Assembly (NCBI GenBank): GCA_900542125.1
Contig: UQMO01000070.1
Span: 1-10,466, forward strand
DNA from: an uncultured Collinsella sp.
GTDB taxonomy: Bacteria; Actinomycetota; Coriobacteriia; Coriobacteriales; Coriobacteriaceae
Length of the DNA stretch: 10,466 bases
Reading direction: 5' to 3'
The translations under genes were made by a program, and so were the position numbers. The notes under the pieces were generated by a model. The model saw only the letters and a program-made list of their open reading frames with translations. It had not been told where the DNA came from and made no database searches. Positions 1 through 6,657 of this stretch are shown here, piece by piece (positions within the stretch are counted from its first letter, which is position 1; every line of letters begins with the position of its first letter).

Positions 1-849
1 CCCGAAAAGACCGCCGGCGGCAAGGGCCTCAACGTGAGCCGTGTGCTGCTGCAGTTGGGCGACGATGTGCTCGCGACCGGTCTGCTCGGCGGCCACATGG
101 GTGCCTATATGGCCGAGCTCATGGATGCCGATGGCGTCAAGAACGACTTTGTGCCCATCGCCGGTGAGACGCGCATTTGCCTGAATATCCTGCACGAGGG
201 TAATCAGACCGAGCTTTTGGAGAGCGGCCCGCAGATCGCCCCGGCCGAGCTCGAGGTCTTTACGGCCAAGTTTGCCGAGCTTGCAGCGAAGGCGGACGTT
301 GTGACGCTTTCGGGCTCGCTGCCGCGCGGCGTCGATGCCGGCTACTACGCCGAGCTGGTCAAGATTGCCGAGGAGGCGGGCGCCAAGGTGCTGCTCGATA
401 CCTCGGGCGCTTCACTGGAGGCAGCGCTGGAGTCCGACGCCAAGCCCGAGCTCGTGAAGCCCAACCTGACCGAGATCAATGGCCTGCTGGGCGCGTCCTT
501 TACGACCGACGATGTCGATGCCCTGCGTGAGGCGCTTGCCGCCGACGGCCGCTTTGCCGGTATTCCCTGGGTTGTCGTTTCGATGGGCGCTGCCGGTTCG
601 GTGGGCTTCCATGAGGGCCGTGCGTTCCGCGCCAAGACGCCCGCGATTGCGGCTGTGAACGCGACGGGTTCCGGCGACTCGACCATCGCCGGCTTTGCGC
701 ATGCGATTGCTGCTGGTGCCGACGACGTCACGGTGCTCAAGACCGCCAATACCTGCGGCAAGCTTAACGCCATGGATCCCAAGACCGGCCACCTGGTCAT
801 GGATCGCTGGGACGAGGTCTACAACAGCGTTGAAGTAACGGAGCTTTAG
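1..849 (+). CDS. PfkB-family sugar-phosphate kinase (1-phosphofructokinase / tagatose-6-phosphate kinase type), 5' end cut off
   Basis: This is the C-terminal 282 residues of a ribokinase/PfkB-fold kinase; the frame is open to base 1, so the true start lies upstream. Such enzymes phosphorylate a sugar phosphate with ATP (fructose-1-phosphate or tagatose-6-phosphate to the bisphosphate) in the cytoplasm. Visible signatures, numbered from the fragment: GGKGLNVSRVL (residues 6-16, PfkB signature 1), LSGSLPRGV in the middle, KPNLTEINGLLG, and NATGSGDSTIAGF (220-232), whose D226 is the expected catalytic base with the anion-hole glycines before it. Family members are about 310 residues, so roughly 25-30 are missing. 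The GSGD spelling is somewhat closer to LacC-type enzymes than to the usual FruK GAGD, so the substrate cannot be settled. No partner gene (PTS or aldolase) is visible. A terminator follows at about 926-960. Confidence 0.9.
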   Translation, partial: PEKTAGGKGLNVSRVLLQLGDDVLATGLLGGHMGAYMAELMDADGVKNDFVPIAGETRICLNILHEGNQTELLESGPQIAPAELEVFTAKFAELAAKADVVTLSGSLPRGVDAGYYAELVKIAEEAGAKVLLDTSGASLEAALESDAKPELVKPNLTEINGLLGASFTTDDVDALREALAADGRFAGIPWVVVSMGAAGSVGFHEGRAFRAKTPAIAAVNATGSGDSTIAGFAHAIAAGADDVTVLKTANTCGKLNAMDPKTGHLVMDRWDEVYNSVEVTEL

Positions 850-850
850 A

Positions 851-877
851 GTTACGCGGTTCTACGAACCGCGTAAC
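851..877 (+). other. Perfect 12-bp stem-loop directly after the kinase stop codon
   Basis: Bases 851-862 (GTTACGCGGTTC) pair perfectly with 866-877 (GAACCGCGTAAC), leaving a three-base loop. It begins two bases after the kinase stop codon. No T-run follows, so it is not a canonical intrinsic terminator. It could protect the 3' end of the mRNA or be a processing site, upstream of the real terminator some 50 bases later. The pairing is seen directly; the role is inferred. Confidence 0.55.
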
Positions 878-925
878 GGCTCGACGCTGCGCGGGCCGCA
901 TTTGGACAATCTGACGTTCAACTTC

Positions 926-960
926 AAGGGCGCGACCAAAAGGTCAGCGCCCTTTCGTTT
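926..960 (+). terminator. Intrinsic terminator of the sugar-kinase transcript
   Basis: AAGGGCGC (926-933) pairs with GCGCCCTT (947-954). The stem continues inward as GACC (934-937) with GGTC (942-945) around an AAAA loop, with one bulged A at 946. The downstream side is T-rich (TTTCGTTT, 953-960). A GC-rich stem with a T-rich tail fits a rho-independent terminator on the plus strand. Confidence 0.75.
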
Positions 961-1098
961 CACGTCACCTTGTCACAAATGCGACCCGCTCGCTGACTTA
1001 TGCTCAACCTGCGGCGCCATTTTTCTTGAAGGCACCTTGCTCGCTCTGGCGGGCTTTCGCTGGCGTTGCCAAAACATCGGCGTTACCTTGGTCCAGAT
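961..1098. other. Non-coding gap, nothing recognised
   Basis: This is the middle of the 413-base gap between the sugar kinase and the exporter. The only open frame here (902-1102, plus) starts with TTG inside the terminator, has no ribosome binding site and resembles no family I know. I see no tRNA, riboswitch or promoter that I would defend. Confidence 0.4.
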
Positions 1099-1156
1099 GT
1101 AGTCATTGGGGACGTTCTTAAACGACTAGTCATTCAAGAACGTCCCCAATGACTAC
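1099..1156. repeat. 21-bp perfect inverted repeat with 16-base spacer (REP/MITE-like element)
   Basis: Bases 1099-1119 are the exact reverse complement of 1136-1156. The arm contains AGTCATTGGGGACGTTCTT (1101-1119) and the spacer is 1120-1135. The spacer holds another copy of AGTCATT (1128-1134) and the palindrome GACTAGTC. There is no T-run, and the element sits in a gap about 105 bases before the next gene. The symmetry is far beyond chance. Its form fits a dispersed repetitive extragenic palindrome or a small non-autonomous element, but copy number cannot be seen from one window. Confidence 0.7.
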
Positions 1157-1262
1157 CCAATGGCTATTGCGCACATGGCTCGCATGACAGCCGTCTCTTT
1201 TATGTTTCCTTTAGCCGTCGCTGTCTAGGATGGGGGTTAGTCGATAGGAAGGGAGCACCGGG

Positions 1263-2831
1263 ATGGACGATGCGAGCGAGCGCGCGATTGAAGAGGACAT
1301 GCTCGATCAGTTCAACTACTTTGATGATGAGGACGAGGAGCTGATCGACCGTCGCGAGCCAGCGCCGCTTGATTCCTTTGATCTGGTCGATGAAGAGACT
1401 GATGAGGTTGAGGACGAATCAACGGAGTCCCCACAGTCTTCGCGCCTTAACTCGCTGCTTTCGAGAGCCCCCATGCACCACGGCGTTCGTGCCGGCGCGC
1501 TCCATATGAAAACTGACTGGCACCAGATCGTGACGGCAGGCGATGAACTTGCCGTCGATGCGCCGCTCACCGATAAATCATCCATCATCTGCCGCACCGG
1601 TATGCTTATGCTCGCGAGCGGAACGGGTGCCTGGCGTGTACGCGATACCATGAATCGAGTCGCCGCCGTACTCGGTGTCACCATCCACGTCGACTTGAGT
1701 CTCCTATCGTTTGAGTGCACCTGCATCGAAGATGGCCACTGCTTTAACGAGGTCGTCAGCTTACCCACAACGGGCGTCAATACCCATCGCATTTGGATGA
1801 TGGAGAGTTTCCTCAAGGAAATCGAGACTTATGGTCGTCGCTTCACGGTGCACGAGTATCACGAGATGCTCAAGACCGTTGAGAGCTCAAAACCTGATTA
1901 CGTGCCTTGGCAACAGGGCCTTGCGGCGGCCTGCGCCTGTGGCGCCTTCGTTTTTTTGCTCGGCGGCGGCCCTATCGAGATGGCCTGCGCGTTCGTGGGC
2001 GCGGGTGTCGGCAACTTTGCCCGCTCCCATATTCTCAAGCAAGGCCTTGGTCAGTTCAGCGCGCTGACGACCGGCGTTGCGCTCGCTTGCGTTTCGTATC
2101 TGCTGGCATTGCTCGGCCTTGGCCAGGTCATACCGGGGGCAATGTCGCACCAAGAAGGCTATATCGGCGCCATGCTCTTTGTGATTCCCGGCTTTCCGCT
2201 CATTACGGCAGGCCTCGACATCGCTAAGCTCGACATGCGAAGCGGTATCGAACGTCTGTCATATGCCGTATCGATTATTGTGATGGCGACGCTCGTAGGT
2301 TGGATGGTTGCCGAGTGTGTTGGCCTGGCGCCGGACGACTTTGCGCCGCTCGGCCTTTCGCCGCTTGCTCTTACGCTCCTGCGCGTGGTGATGAGCTTCG
2401 TTGGCGTATTCGGCTTCTCGGTGATGTTCAACAGCCCGGTAAAGATGGCCGCGGCAGCTGGGCTGATCGGCGCCGTGTCCAATACCCTGCGTCTGACCCT
2501 TGTCGATGCGCCGACGATGATTCCCTTCCTGGGCCTCAGCACGGGAATGCCTCCCGAGGCAGCAGCGTTTATCGGCGCGCTGGTATCGGGTCTGCTGGCA
2601 AGCTTGGCCGAAGTCAAGCTCACCTACCCGCGCATCGCCCTCACGGTGCCATCGATTGTCATTATGGTGCCGGGCTTGTACCTGTATCGCTCGATGTATT
2701 ACATGTGCACCTTCGACACGGTCAATATGCTCGGCTGGTTTGTGCGTGCAGTGCTCATCGTGGCATTTCTGCCCGTTGGCCTGGGTGTGGCGAGAACCCT
2801 CACCGACCCTCGCTGGCGCCACACCAGCTAA
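1263..2831 (+). CDS. ThrE-type threonine/serine exporter family membrane protein (fused, 522 aa)
   Basis: Predicted inner-membrane exporter of the ThrE family, whose Corynebacterium member exports threonine and serine using the proton gradient. Residues 1-60 form a very acidic, probably disordered tail rich in Asp and Glu. A soluble ThrE N-terminal domain (DUF1212 type) follows, with GMLMLASGTGAWRVRDTMNR and a Cys-containing stretch FECTC. From about W216 the protein is a series of hydrophobic helices, apparently about ten. PGFPLITAGLD (309-319) ends the first membrane half, and a second ThrE_2-like half (VPGLYLYRS) follows. In many bacteria these halves are separate proteins; here they are fused. 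The ATG at 1263 is supported by AGGAAGGGAG at 1245-1254, eight bases upstream. A weak -10-like TAGGAT lies at 1226-1231 without a convincing -35. It appears to be a single-gene unit. The fold assignment is strong; the substrate is inferred from the family. Confidence 0.85.
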   Translation: MDDASERAIEEDMLDQFNYFDDEDEELIDRREPAPLDSFDLVDEETDEVEDESTESPQSSRLNSLLSRAPMHHGVRAGALHMKTDWHQIVTAGDELAVDAPLTDKSSIICRTGMLMLASGTGAWRVRDTMNRVAAVLGVTIHVDLSLLSFECTCIEDGHCFNEVVSLPTTGVNTHRIWMMESFLKEIETYGRRFTVHEYHEMLKTVESSKPDYVPWQQGLAAACACGAFVFLLGGGPIEMACAFVGAGVGNFARSHILKQGLGQFSALTTGVALACVSYLLALLGLGQVIPGAMSHQEGYIGAMLFVIPGFPLITAGLDIAKLDMRSGIERLSYAVSIIVMATLVGWMVAECVGLAPDDFAPLGLSPLALTLLRVVMSFVGVFGFSVMFNSPVKMAAAAGLIGAVSNTLRLTLVDAPTMIPFLGLSTGMPPEAAAFIGALVSGLLASLAEVKLTYPRIALTVPSIVIMVPGLYLYRSMYYMCTFDTVNMLGWFVRAVLIVAFLPVGLGVARTLTDPRWRHTS

Positions 2832-2864
2832 TTGGTGCAAGGGAGACAGGTTGCTTTGCACCAA
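2832..2864. repeat. 9-bp inverted repeat immediately after the exporter stop
   Basis: TTGGTGCAA (2832-2840) is the exact reverse complement of TTGCACCAA (2856-2864), separated by 15 bases. It starts on the base after the TAA stop codon and there is no T-run. It may be a mRNA 3'-end hairpin or the edge of a dispersed repeat, since a longer palindrome follows within four bases. Confidence 0.5.
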
Positions 2865-2867
2865 ATG

Positions 2868-2934
2868 AGTTGCGGTGAAATAGGGACTGAATTGCTGCTT
2901 AAAGGGTCAAAACAGTCCGTATTCCACCGCAACT
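2868..2934. repeat. 22-bp near-perfect inverted repeat with 23-base spacer
   Basis: AGTTGCGGTGAAATAGGGACTG (start 2868, end 2889, given as its pairing arm) matches the reverse complement of 2913-2934 at 20 of 22 positions; the two mismatches lie near 2879 and 2883. The spacer is 2890-2912. This long hairpin lies in the gap after the exporter and has no T-tail. Like the 1099-1156 element, it has the look of a dispersed palindromic repeat; alternatively it could form the 3' end of the exporter mRNA. Confidence 0.6.
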
Positions 2935-2982
2935 TATGGGGTCGGGGGATTAATGGTGCTTGCATCTTCATAAACTCAACGC

Positions 2983-3012
2983 TTACGAAGCGCGGGGTTT
3001 TCGTGCTAGGCT
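2983..3012 (+). promoter_or_regulatory. Possible promoter of the DUF2798 gene leader
   Basis: TAGGCT at 3007-3012 is preceded by TGC, which together look like an extended -10. An 18-base spacer leads back to the weak -35-like TTACGA at 2983-2988. It would start transcription near 3019, about 30 bases before the hairpin at 3049. The match is poor, so this is tentative. Confidence 0.25.
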
Positions 3013-3048
3013 GGTTCCACCACATAAGTAGTCGCAGACGCGCGTAAC

Positions 3049-3099
3049 ACGGGCGGGCGAGATGAAGTCCCAGTAACTCCATCTCGCCCGCCCGTTTTT
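3049..3099 (+). terminator. Strong terminator hairpin just upstream of the DUF2798 gene (possible attenuator)
   Basis: ACGGGCGGGCGAGATG (3049-3064) pairs perfectly over 16 bases with CATCTCGCCCGCCCGT (3080-3095), with a 15-base loop, and five T residues occupy 3095-3099. This is a textbook intrinsic terminator on the plus strand. It ends only about 45 bases before the start of the next gene and lies more than 200 bases after the exporter stop. So little room for a promoter remains downstream that it may be a regulated terminator in the leader of the next gene rather than the exporter terminator. Confidence 0.8.
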
Positions 3100-3142
3100 G
3101 TTGGCAGCGCCGCGGCGTAACACAGAAAGGACCATGCCCTTT

Positions 3143-3736
3143 ATGCCTATCAACAAACGAGAGAGCCTGCTGTTCACCTTTATCATGTGCTTTTGCATGG
3201 TGCTCTGGATGAGCATCTACAACGTTGCCCTGCAGCATGGGGCCATCAACGGCGAGGTCGTTGCCGCCGCGTGGCTCGGCTTCCCCGTTGCCTATGTCTT
3301 TGCCATGTGCTGCGACTGGTTCGTCGCCAGCCCGCTCGCCAAGGGTTTTGCCTTTAGGTACTTGGTCACGCCGGGCAAGAGCTCGCCGCTCGCCATGACG
3401 CTCGCCGTTAGCTCCTGCATGGTCGTTCCTATGGTCATCATCATGTCGCTCTACGGTGCGTGCGAGGGCCTGTTCCACATGCCCGGCGGCCCGCTCGCAA
3501 ACCTGCAGATGCTGCCGATGATGTGGCTCGTCAACATTCCGCGCAACTTTATCATGGCCCTGCCCTGGAACCTGCTGGTGGCCGGTCCGGTTGCTCGTTT
3601 TGTCTTCCGCCGCGCCTTCCCCATGGGCACGGTCTTTGCCGAACCGCACATGGAGCTCGTGCACATGCCGGGTGCTCCCGCCGCCGATGCCGTCAATGAT
3701 GTTGTCGAGGACATGGGTGTCGAGCCCGCCTGCTAG
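3143..3736 (+). CDS. DUF2798 family membrane protein with two tandem units (197 aa)
   Basis: Small, very hydrophobic protein of unknown function. Two related halves are visible. The first begins ESLLFTFIMCFCMVLWMSIYN and ends near FRYL (about residues 6-74). The second begins LAMTLAVSSCMVVPMVIIMS and ends near FVFRRAF (about 82-160). Each contains two predicted membrane helices, giving four in total, followed by a soluble acidic tail ending EDMGVEPAC. This arrangement matches DUF2798 proteins, whose function is not known. I chose the ATG at 3143 because AGAAAGGA (3124-3131) is well spaced for it and family members commonly start MP-NK; the in-frame ATG at 3134 is only two bases from the same motif and is the alternative. 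A terminator-like hairpin in the leader suggests attenuation. No clear terminator follows the stop; six T residues at 3781-3786 lack a stem. Confidence 0.8.
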   Translation: MPINKRESLLFTFIMCFCMVLWMSIYNVALQHGAINGEVVAAAWLGFPVAYVFAMCCDWFVASPLAKGFAFRYLVTPGKSSPLAMTLAVSSCMVVPMVIIMSLYGACEGLFHMPGGPLANLQMLPMMWLVNIPRNFIMALPWNLLVAGPVARFVFRRAFPMGTVFAEPHMELVHMPGAPAADAVNDVVEDMGVEPAC

Positions 3737-3835
3737 ACAGCAGCTCAAAACCAAACCGCCAAACGGACCCGAGCAATTCCTTTTTTGTAGACGTTGTCGC
3801 GCGGCTACGGGCAGGAAAGGTCCCAACGGTTAACA

Positions 3836-3841
3836 TATACT
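3836..3841 (+). promoter_or_regulatory. Possible -10 box of the clpC promoter
   Basis: TATACT is a five-of-six match to the sigma-70 -10 consensus and would start transcription about 20 bases before the leader hairpin. No good -35 lies 16-18 bases upstream, which would be compatible with activator dependence, but I found no recognisable ClgR, CtsR or HspR (HAIR) site. Confidence 0.35.
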
Positions 3842-3860
3842 CCATATGGGTAAAGAGACC

Positions 3861-3886
3861 AAAGCGCTGCCGCGGGGCGGCGCTTT
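3861..3886 (+). promoter_or_regulatory. GC-rich stem-loop in the clpC leader
   Basis: AAAGCGCTGCC (3861-3871) pairs with GGCGGCGCTTT (3876-3886) through 11 pairs, one of them G-U, with a four-base loop. The tail (GCGTTTG) is only weakly T-rich. It ends 37 bases before the clpC start. It could be a weak attenuator, a stabilising 5' hairpin, or a terminator of upstream transcription. Its presence also argues against translation starting at the in-frame ATG at 3846. Confidence 0.5.
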
Positions 3887-3923
3887 GCGTTTGAAAAAAC
3901 TAGCTCGTCTAAGAGGAACTAGC

Positions 3924-6566
3924 ATGTTAGACCGTTTTACCGATCGTGCGCGTAAGGTCATGTCCATGGCCAAGCAAGAGGCGCTCGATCTTCATTCAAA
4001 TAAGGTGGGTACCGAACATCTGCTGCTCGCGCTTGCCAAGGAGGACGAGGGCATTGCCGCCGAGGCACTGCGTTCGCTCGATATCTCCTACGACGACATC
4101 ATGGACACACTTAAAGAGGTCCAGACCACCGTTCCCGAGCCCAGCGAGGAGACCGAGGCGGCCAAGCTCGCCTTTACGCCGCTCGTCATTAGCGTGATGG
4201 AGCGTTCATTCCGCGTGGCGCGTGAGAACAACCAGACCTACGTGTCGACCGAGCACCTGCTCATCGGTATCGTCGAAGAGGGCAACGGCATGGCCATGGA
4301 TATCCTCATGCGCCTGGGTGTGTCGTCCGCCTCCATCAAAAAGGCTATCGAGAAGCTCACCGCCAAGGACCAGGACAAGAAGCGTCCACTCGCCGGCGCC
4401 GGTGCTGGTCGTCCCGGTGCGGGTCTGCCGTTCTTTAGCGGCTCGGATGCCTCTCAGCAAAAGGGGAGTGGCACCGACACGCTTAAGCAGTTCGCCACCA
4501 ACCTTACGCAGAAGGCCCGCGACGGCGAGCTCGACCCCGTGATCGGTCGCGAAAAGGAAGTCCAGCGCATGATGGAGATCCTTTCGCGCCGCACCAAGAA
4601 CAACCCGCTTATCTTGGGCGACCCCGGCGTGGGCAAGACGGCCATCGTCGAGGGCCTGGCGCAGCAGATCGCTGCCGGCAACGTGCCCGAGAACCTCATG
4701 AACCAAAATATCTGGACGCTCGACCTGCCGGGCCTCGTGGCGGGTGCCAAGTATCGCGGCGAGTTTGAGGAGCGTCTCAAGAACGTGATCCAGGAGGCGA
4801 CCGAAGCCGACGACGTCATCCTGTTTATCGACGAGATGCACACCATCATCGGTGCCGGTTCTGCCGAGGGCTCCATCGATGCGAGCTCCATGCTCAAGCC
4901 CGTGCTTGCGCGCGGTGCCTTCCAGATTATCGGCGCTACCACGGCCGAGGAATTCCGCAAGTACCTCACCAAGGACCCGGCCTTCGAGCGTCGCTTCCAG
5001 ACCATCGATGTCGAGGAGCCGAGCGTCGAGGACACGGTCAAGATCCTGACCGCGCTCAAGCCGCGCTACGAGGAGCACCACCATGTGCGCTATACGCAGG
5101 GTGCTATCGAGGCCGCCGCGAACCTTTCCAACCGCTACATCCAGGATCGCTTCCTGCCCGATAAGGCCATCGACCTCATCGACGAGGCCGGTGCTCGCGC
5201 TCGAATTGCCGCGAATCGCGCGCCCGAGCCGGTGCGCGAAGCCGAGCATCGCATCGAGGAGCTCAAGGCCGCCGCGCAGGAGGCCACCGAGAGCGACGAT
5301 ATGAACAAGGCCGCCGAGATCACCGAGCAGCAGAAGGCCGCCGAGATTGAACTCGCCGAGGCCAAGGCTGCCTGGACCGCCGAGCTCGACGCCAGCCCGC
5401 TCACCATCGACGTGAGCCAGATTGCCGACATCGTGTCCGTGACTTCGGGCGTGCCGGTGTCCTCGCTTACCGAGAGCGAGAGCCGTCGCCTGCTGCAAGC
5501 CGAAAGCGTGCTCAAGACACGCATCATCGGTCAGGATGAGGCTGTCGAGGCAGTTGCCAAGGCTGTGCGCCGCAGCCGCTCGCCGCTCAAGGATCCGCGT
5601 CGACCCGGCGGCAGCTTTATCTTTTTGGGTCCCACCGGCACGGGCAAGACCGAGCTCGCCAAGACGCTCGCCGAGTACCTCTTTGGCAGCAAGGATGCGC
5701 TCATCAGCTTCGATATGTCCGAGTTCGGTAGCGAGTTCGAGGTCTCCAAGCTCATCGGTAGCCCTCCTGGTTACGTCGGTCACGACGAGGGCGGCCAGCT
5801 CACCAAGGCCGTTCGTCGTCACCCGTACTCGGTCGTGCTGTTCGACGAGATCGAGAAGGCGCACCCCGATATCTTCAACATCCTGCTGCAGGTGCTGGAG
5901 GAGGGCCGCCTGACCGATAGCCAGGGCAAGACGGTCGACTTCCGCAACACCGTGATCATCATGACGTCCAACGTGGGCGCCCGCGAGATTGCGCAGGATG
6001 CGAGCGTTGGCTTTGGCACTACCGGCGAGCAGGGTCTCACGTCGAGCGAGATCCGCGGTCGCGCGATGGGCGAGCTCAAGCGCCTGTTCCGCCCCGAGCT
6101 GCTCAACCGCATCGACGACATTGTGGTGTTCCAGAAGCTCTCGGGTGAGAATCTCACCAAGATCGCGCACCTGCTGGTGGACGACCTGCGTCAGCGTTTG
6201 ATTGCCAACGGCATGAACATCAAGCTCTCTGATGCGGCGTACGACAAGATCGTGGCCGAGGGCACCGACCTCACCAACGGTGCGCGTCCGCTGCGCCGTG
6301 CTATTCAAAAGCTCATCGAGGACCCGCTGTCCGAGGAGCTTCTGGCCGGCGAGTGGGGCGAGGGCGATACCGTCCTGTGCGACGTGGCCGATGGCAAGTT
6401 TGTCTTTAGCCATGGCACGGGCGAGATCCCGGCACCGCGTCCGGCGGGCACGCTCGGTGGCGATACCGCCCCGGCGGCGCCACACACCGGCAACGCCGCG
6501 CCCGTGAGCGGCGGCGTGACCTCGGGCCCCGGCGGCATGATGCAAGCCGGCTCTGGTGCGCTGTAG
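3924..6566 (+). CDS. clpC: ClpC AAA+ ATPase, unfoldase subunit of the ClpCP protease (880 aa)
   Basis: Class-1 HSP100 chaperone that unfolds proteins and feeds them to ClpP in the cytoplasm. Domains in order: two Clp_N repeats (about 1-145), a Gly/Ala-rich linker (about 155-190), AAA D1 with Walker A GDPGVGKTA (232-240) and Walker B VILFIDE (298-304), a short ClpC-type coiled-coil middle domain (about 436-491, rich in Glu, Ala and Lys), and AAA D2 with Walker A GPTGTGKTE (569-577) and Walker B VVLFDE (D641, E642). VGF at 695-697 sits where the ClpP-docking IGF/LGF loop is expected. B. subtilis ClpC has about 810 residues; the extra length lies mostly in the linker and a Pro/Gly/Ala-rich tail (about 833-880). 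The ATG at 3924 is chosen because AGAGGA (3912-3917) is correctly spaced and the protein then begins MLDRFTDRARKV, as ClpC proteins do; the frame is open back to 3846 only through the leader hairpin. A terminator follows, so it is a single-gene unit. Confidence 0.95.
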   Translation: MLDRFTDRARKVMSMAKQEALDLHSNKVGTEHLLLALAKEDEGIAAEALRSLDISYDDIMDTLKEVQTTVPEPSEETEAAKLAFTPLVISVMERSFRVARENNQTYVSTEHLLIGIVEEGNGMAMDILMRLGVSSASIKKAIEKLTAKDQDKKRPLAGAGAGRPGAGLPFFSGSDASQQKGSGTDTLKQFATNLTQKARDGELDPVIGREKEVQRMMEILSRRTKNNPLILGDPGVGKTAIVEGLAQQIAAGNVPENLMNQNIWTLDLPGLVAGAKYRGEFEERLKNVIQEATEADDVILFIDEMHTIIGAGSAEGSIDASSMLKPVLARGAFQIIGATTAEEFRKYLTKDPAFERRFQTIDVEEPSVEDTVKILTALKPRYEEHHHVRYTQGAIEAAANLSNRYIQDRFLPDKAIDLIDEAGARARIAANRAPEPVREAEHRIEELKAAAQEATESDDMNKAAEITEQQKAAEIELAEAKAAWTAELDASPLTIDVSQIADIVSVTSGVPVSSLTESESRRLLQAESVLKTRIIGQDEAVEAVAKAVRRSRSPLKDPRRPGGSFIFLGPTGTGKTELAKTLAEYLFGSKDALISFDMSEFGSEFEVSKLIGSPPGYVGHDEGGQLTKAVRRHPYSVVLFDEIEKAHPDIFNILLQVLEEGRLTDSQGKTVDFRNTVIIMTSNVGAREIAQDASVGFGTTGEQGLTSSEIRGRAMGELKRLFRPELLNRIDDIVVFQKLSGENLTKIAHLLVDDLRQRLIANGMNIKLSDAAYDKIVAEGTDLTNGARPLRRAIQKLIEDPLSEELLAGEWGEGDTVLCDVADGKFVFSHGTGEIPAPRPAGTLGGDTAPAAPHTGNAAPVSGGVTSGPGGMMQAGSGAL

Positions 6567-6586
6567 GGATTAAACATACCTTGTAT

Positions 6587-6624
6587 AACGGGGGCGTTTC
6601 CGATAAGGAGGCGCCCCCGTTTCT
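6587..6624 (+). terminator. Intrinsic terminator of clpC
   Basis: AACGGGGGCG (6587-6596) pairs with CGCCCCCGTT (6612-6621). The stem extends inward through TTTCC/GGAGG with two G-U pairs to a five-base loop, and the tail reads TTTCT. It lies 20 bases after the clpC stop and ends just before the toxin-antitoxin promoter. Confidence 0.85.
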
Positions 6625-6625
6625 A

Positions 6626-6657
6626 TTGAAATGTGCTTCAATCTGCTGTGCTATACT
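6626..6657 (+). promoter_or_regulatory. Promoter of the toxin-antitoxin operon
   Basis: An extended -10, TGC followed by TATACT (6649-6657), is a strong sigma-70-like element. The best -35 candidate, TTGAAA (6626-6631), is 20 bases away, longer than ideal, which an extended -10 can tolerate. The -10 lies inside the left arm of the operator palindrome at 6649-6679. Confidence 0.6.

Noticed and set aside
902..1102. 66-residue plus-strand frame with two Cys-x-x-Cys pairs that looks slightly like a zinc ribbon
   Set aside because: It starts at TTG inside the terminator stem, has no ribosome binding site, ends at the edge of the inverted repeat, and the rest resembles no protein family.
2901..2920. 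GGTCAAAA in the gap resembling a CtsR half-site
   Set aside because: Only one half-site is present, it lies in the spacer of the inverted repeat, and it is about 1 kb from clpC with another gene between.
3013..3048. T-box or tRNA-like element suggested by GGTTCCACCAC
   Set aside because: There is no AGGGTGG-ACCGCG T-box sequence and no cloverleaf can be folded around it.
3743..3786. Terminator after the DUF2798 gene, suggested by six T residues
   Set aside because: Only three- or four-base complementarity is present upstream of the T-run, too weak for an intrinsic terminator.
2828..3826. 332-residue minus-strand frame across the DUF2798 gene and its leader
   Set aside because: It is low in recognisable features, runs through a terminator hairpin and an inverted repeat, and opposes a clear membrane-protein gene.
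3846..3923. N-terminal extension of ClpC from the ATG at 3846
   Set aside because: Those codons form the leader hairpin and encode a sequence unlike ClpC, and the ATG at 3924 has a well-placed ribosome binding site and the family N-terminus.
4206..6545. 779-residue minus-strand frame opposite clpC
   Set aside because: Long antisense frames arise opposite GC-rich genes with strong third-position bias. The translation has no recognisable domains and the sense strand encodes a full ClpC.
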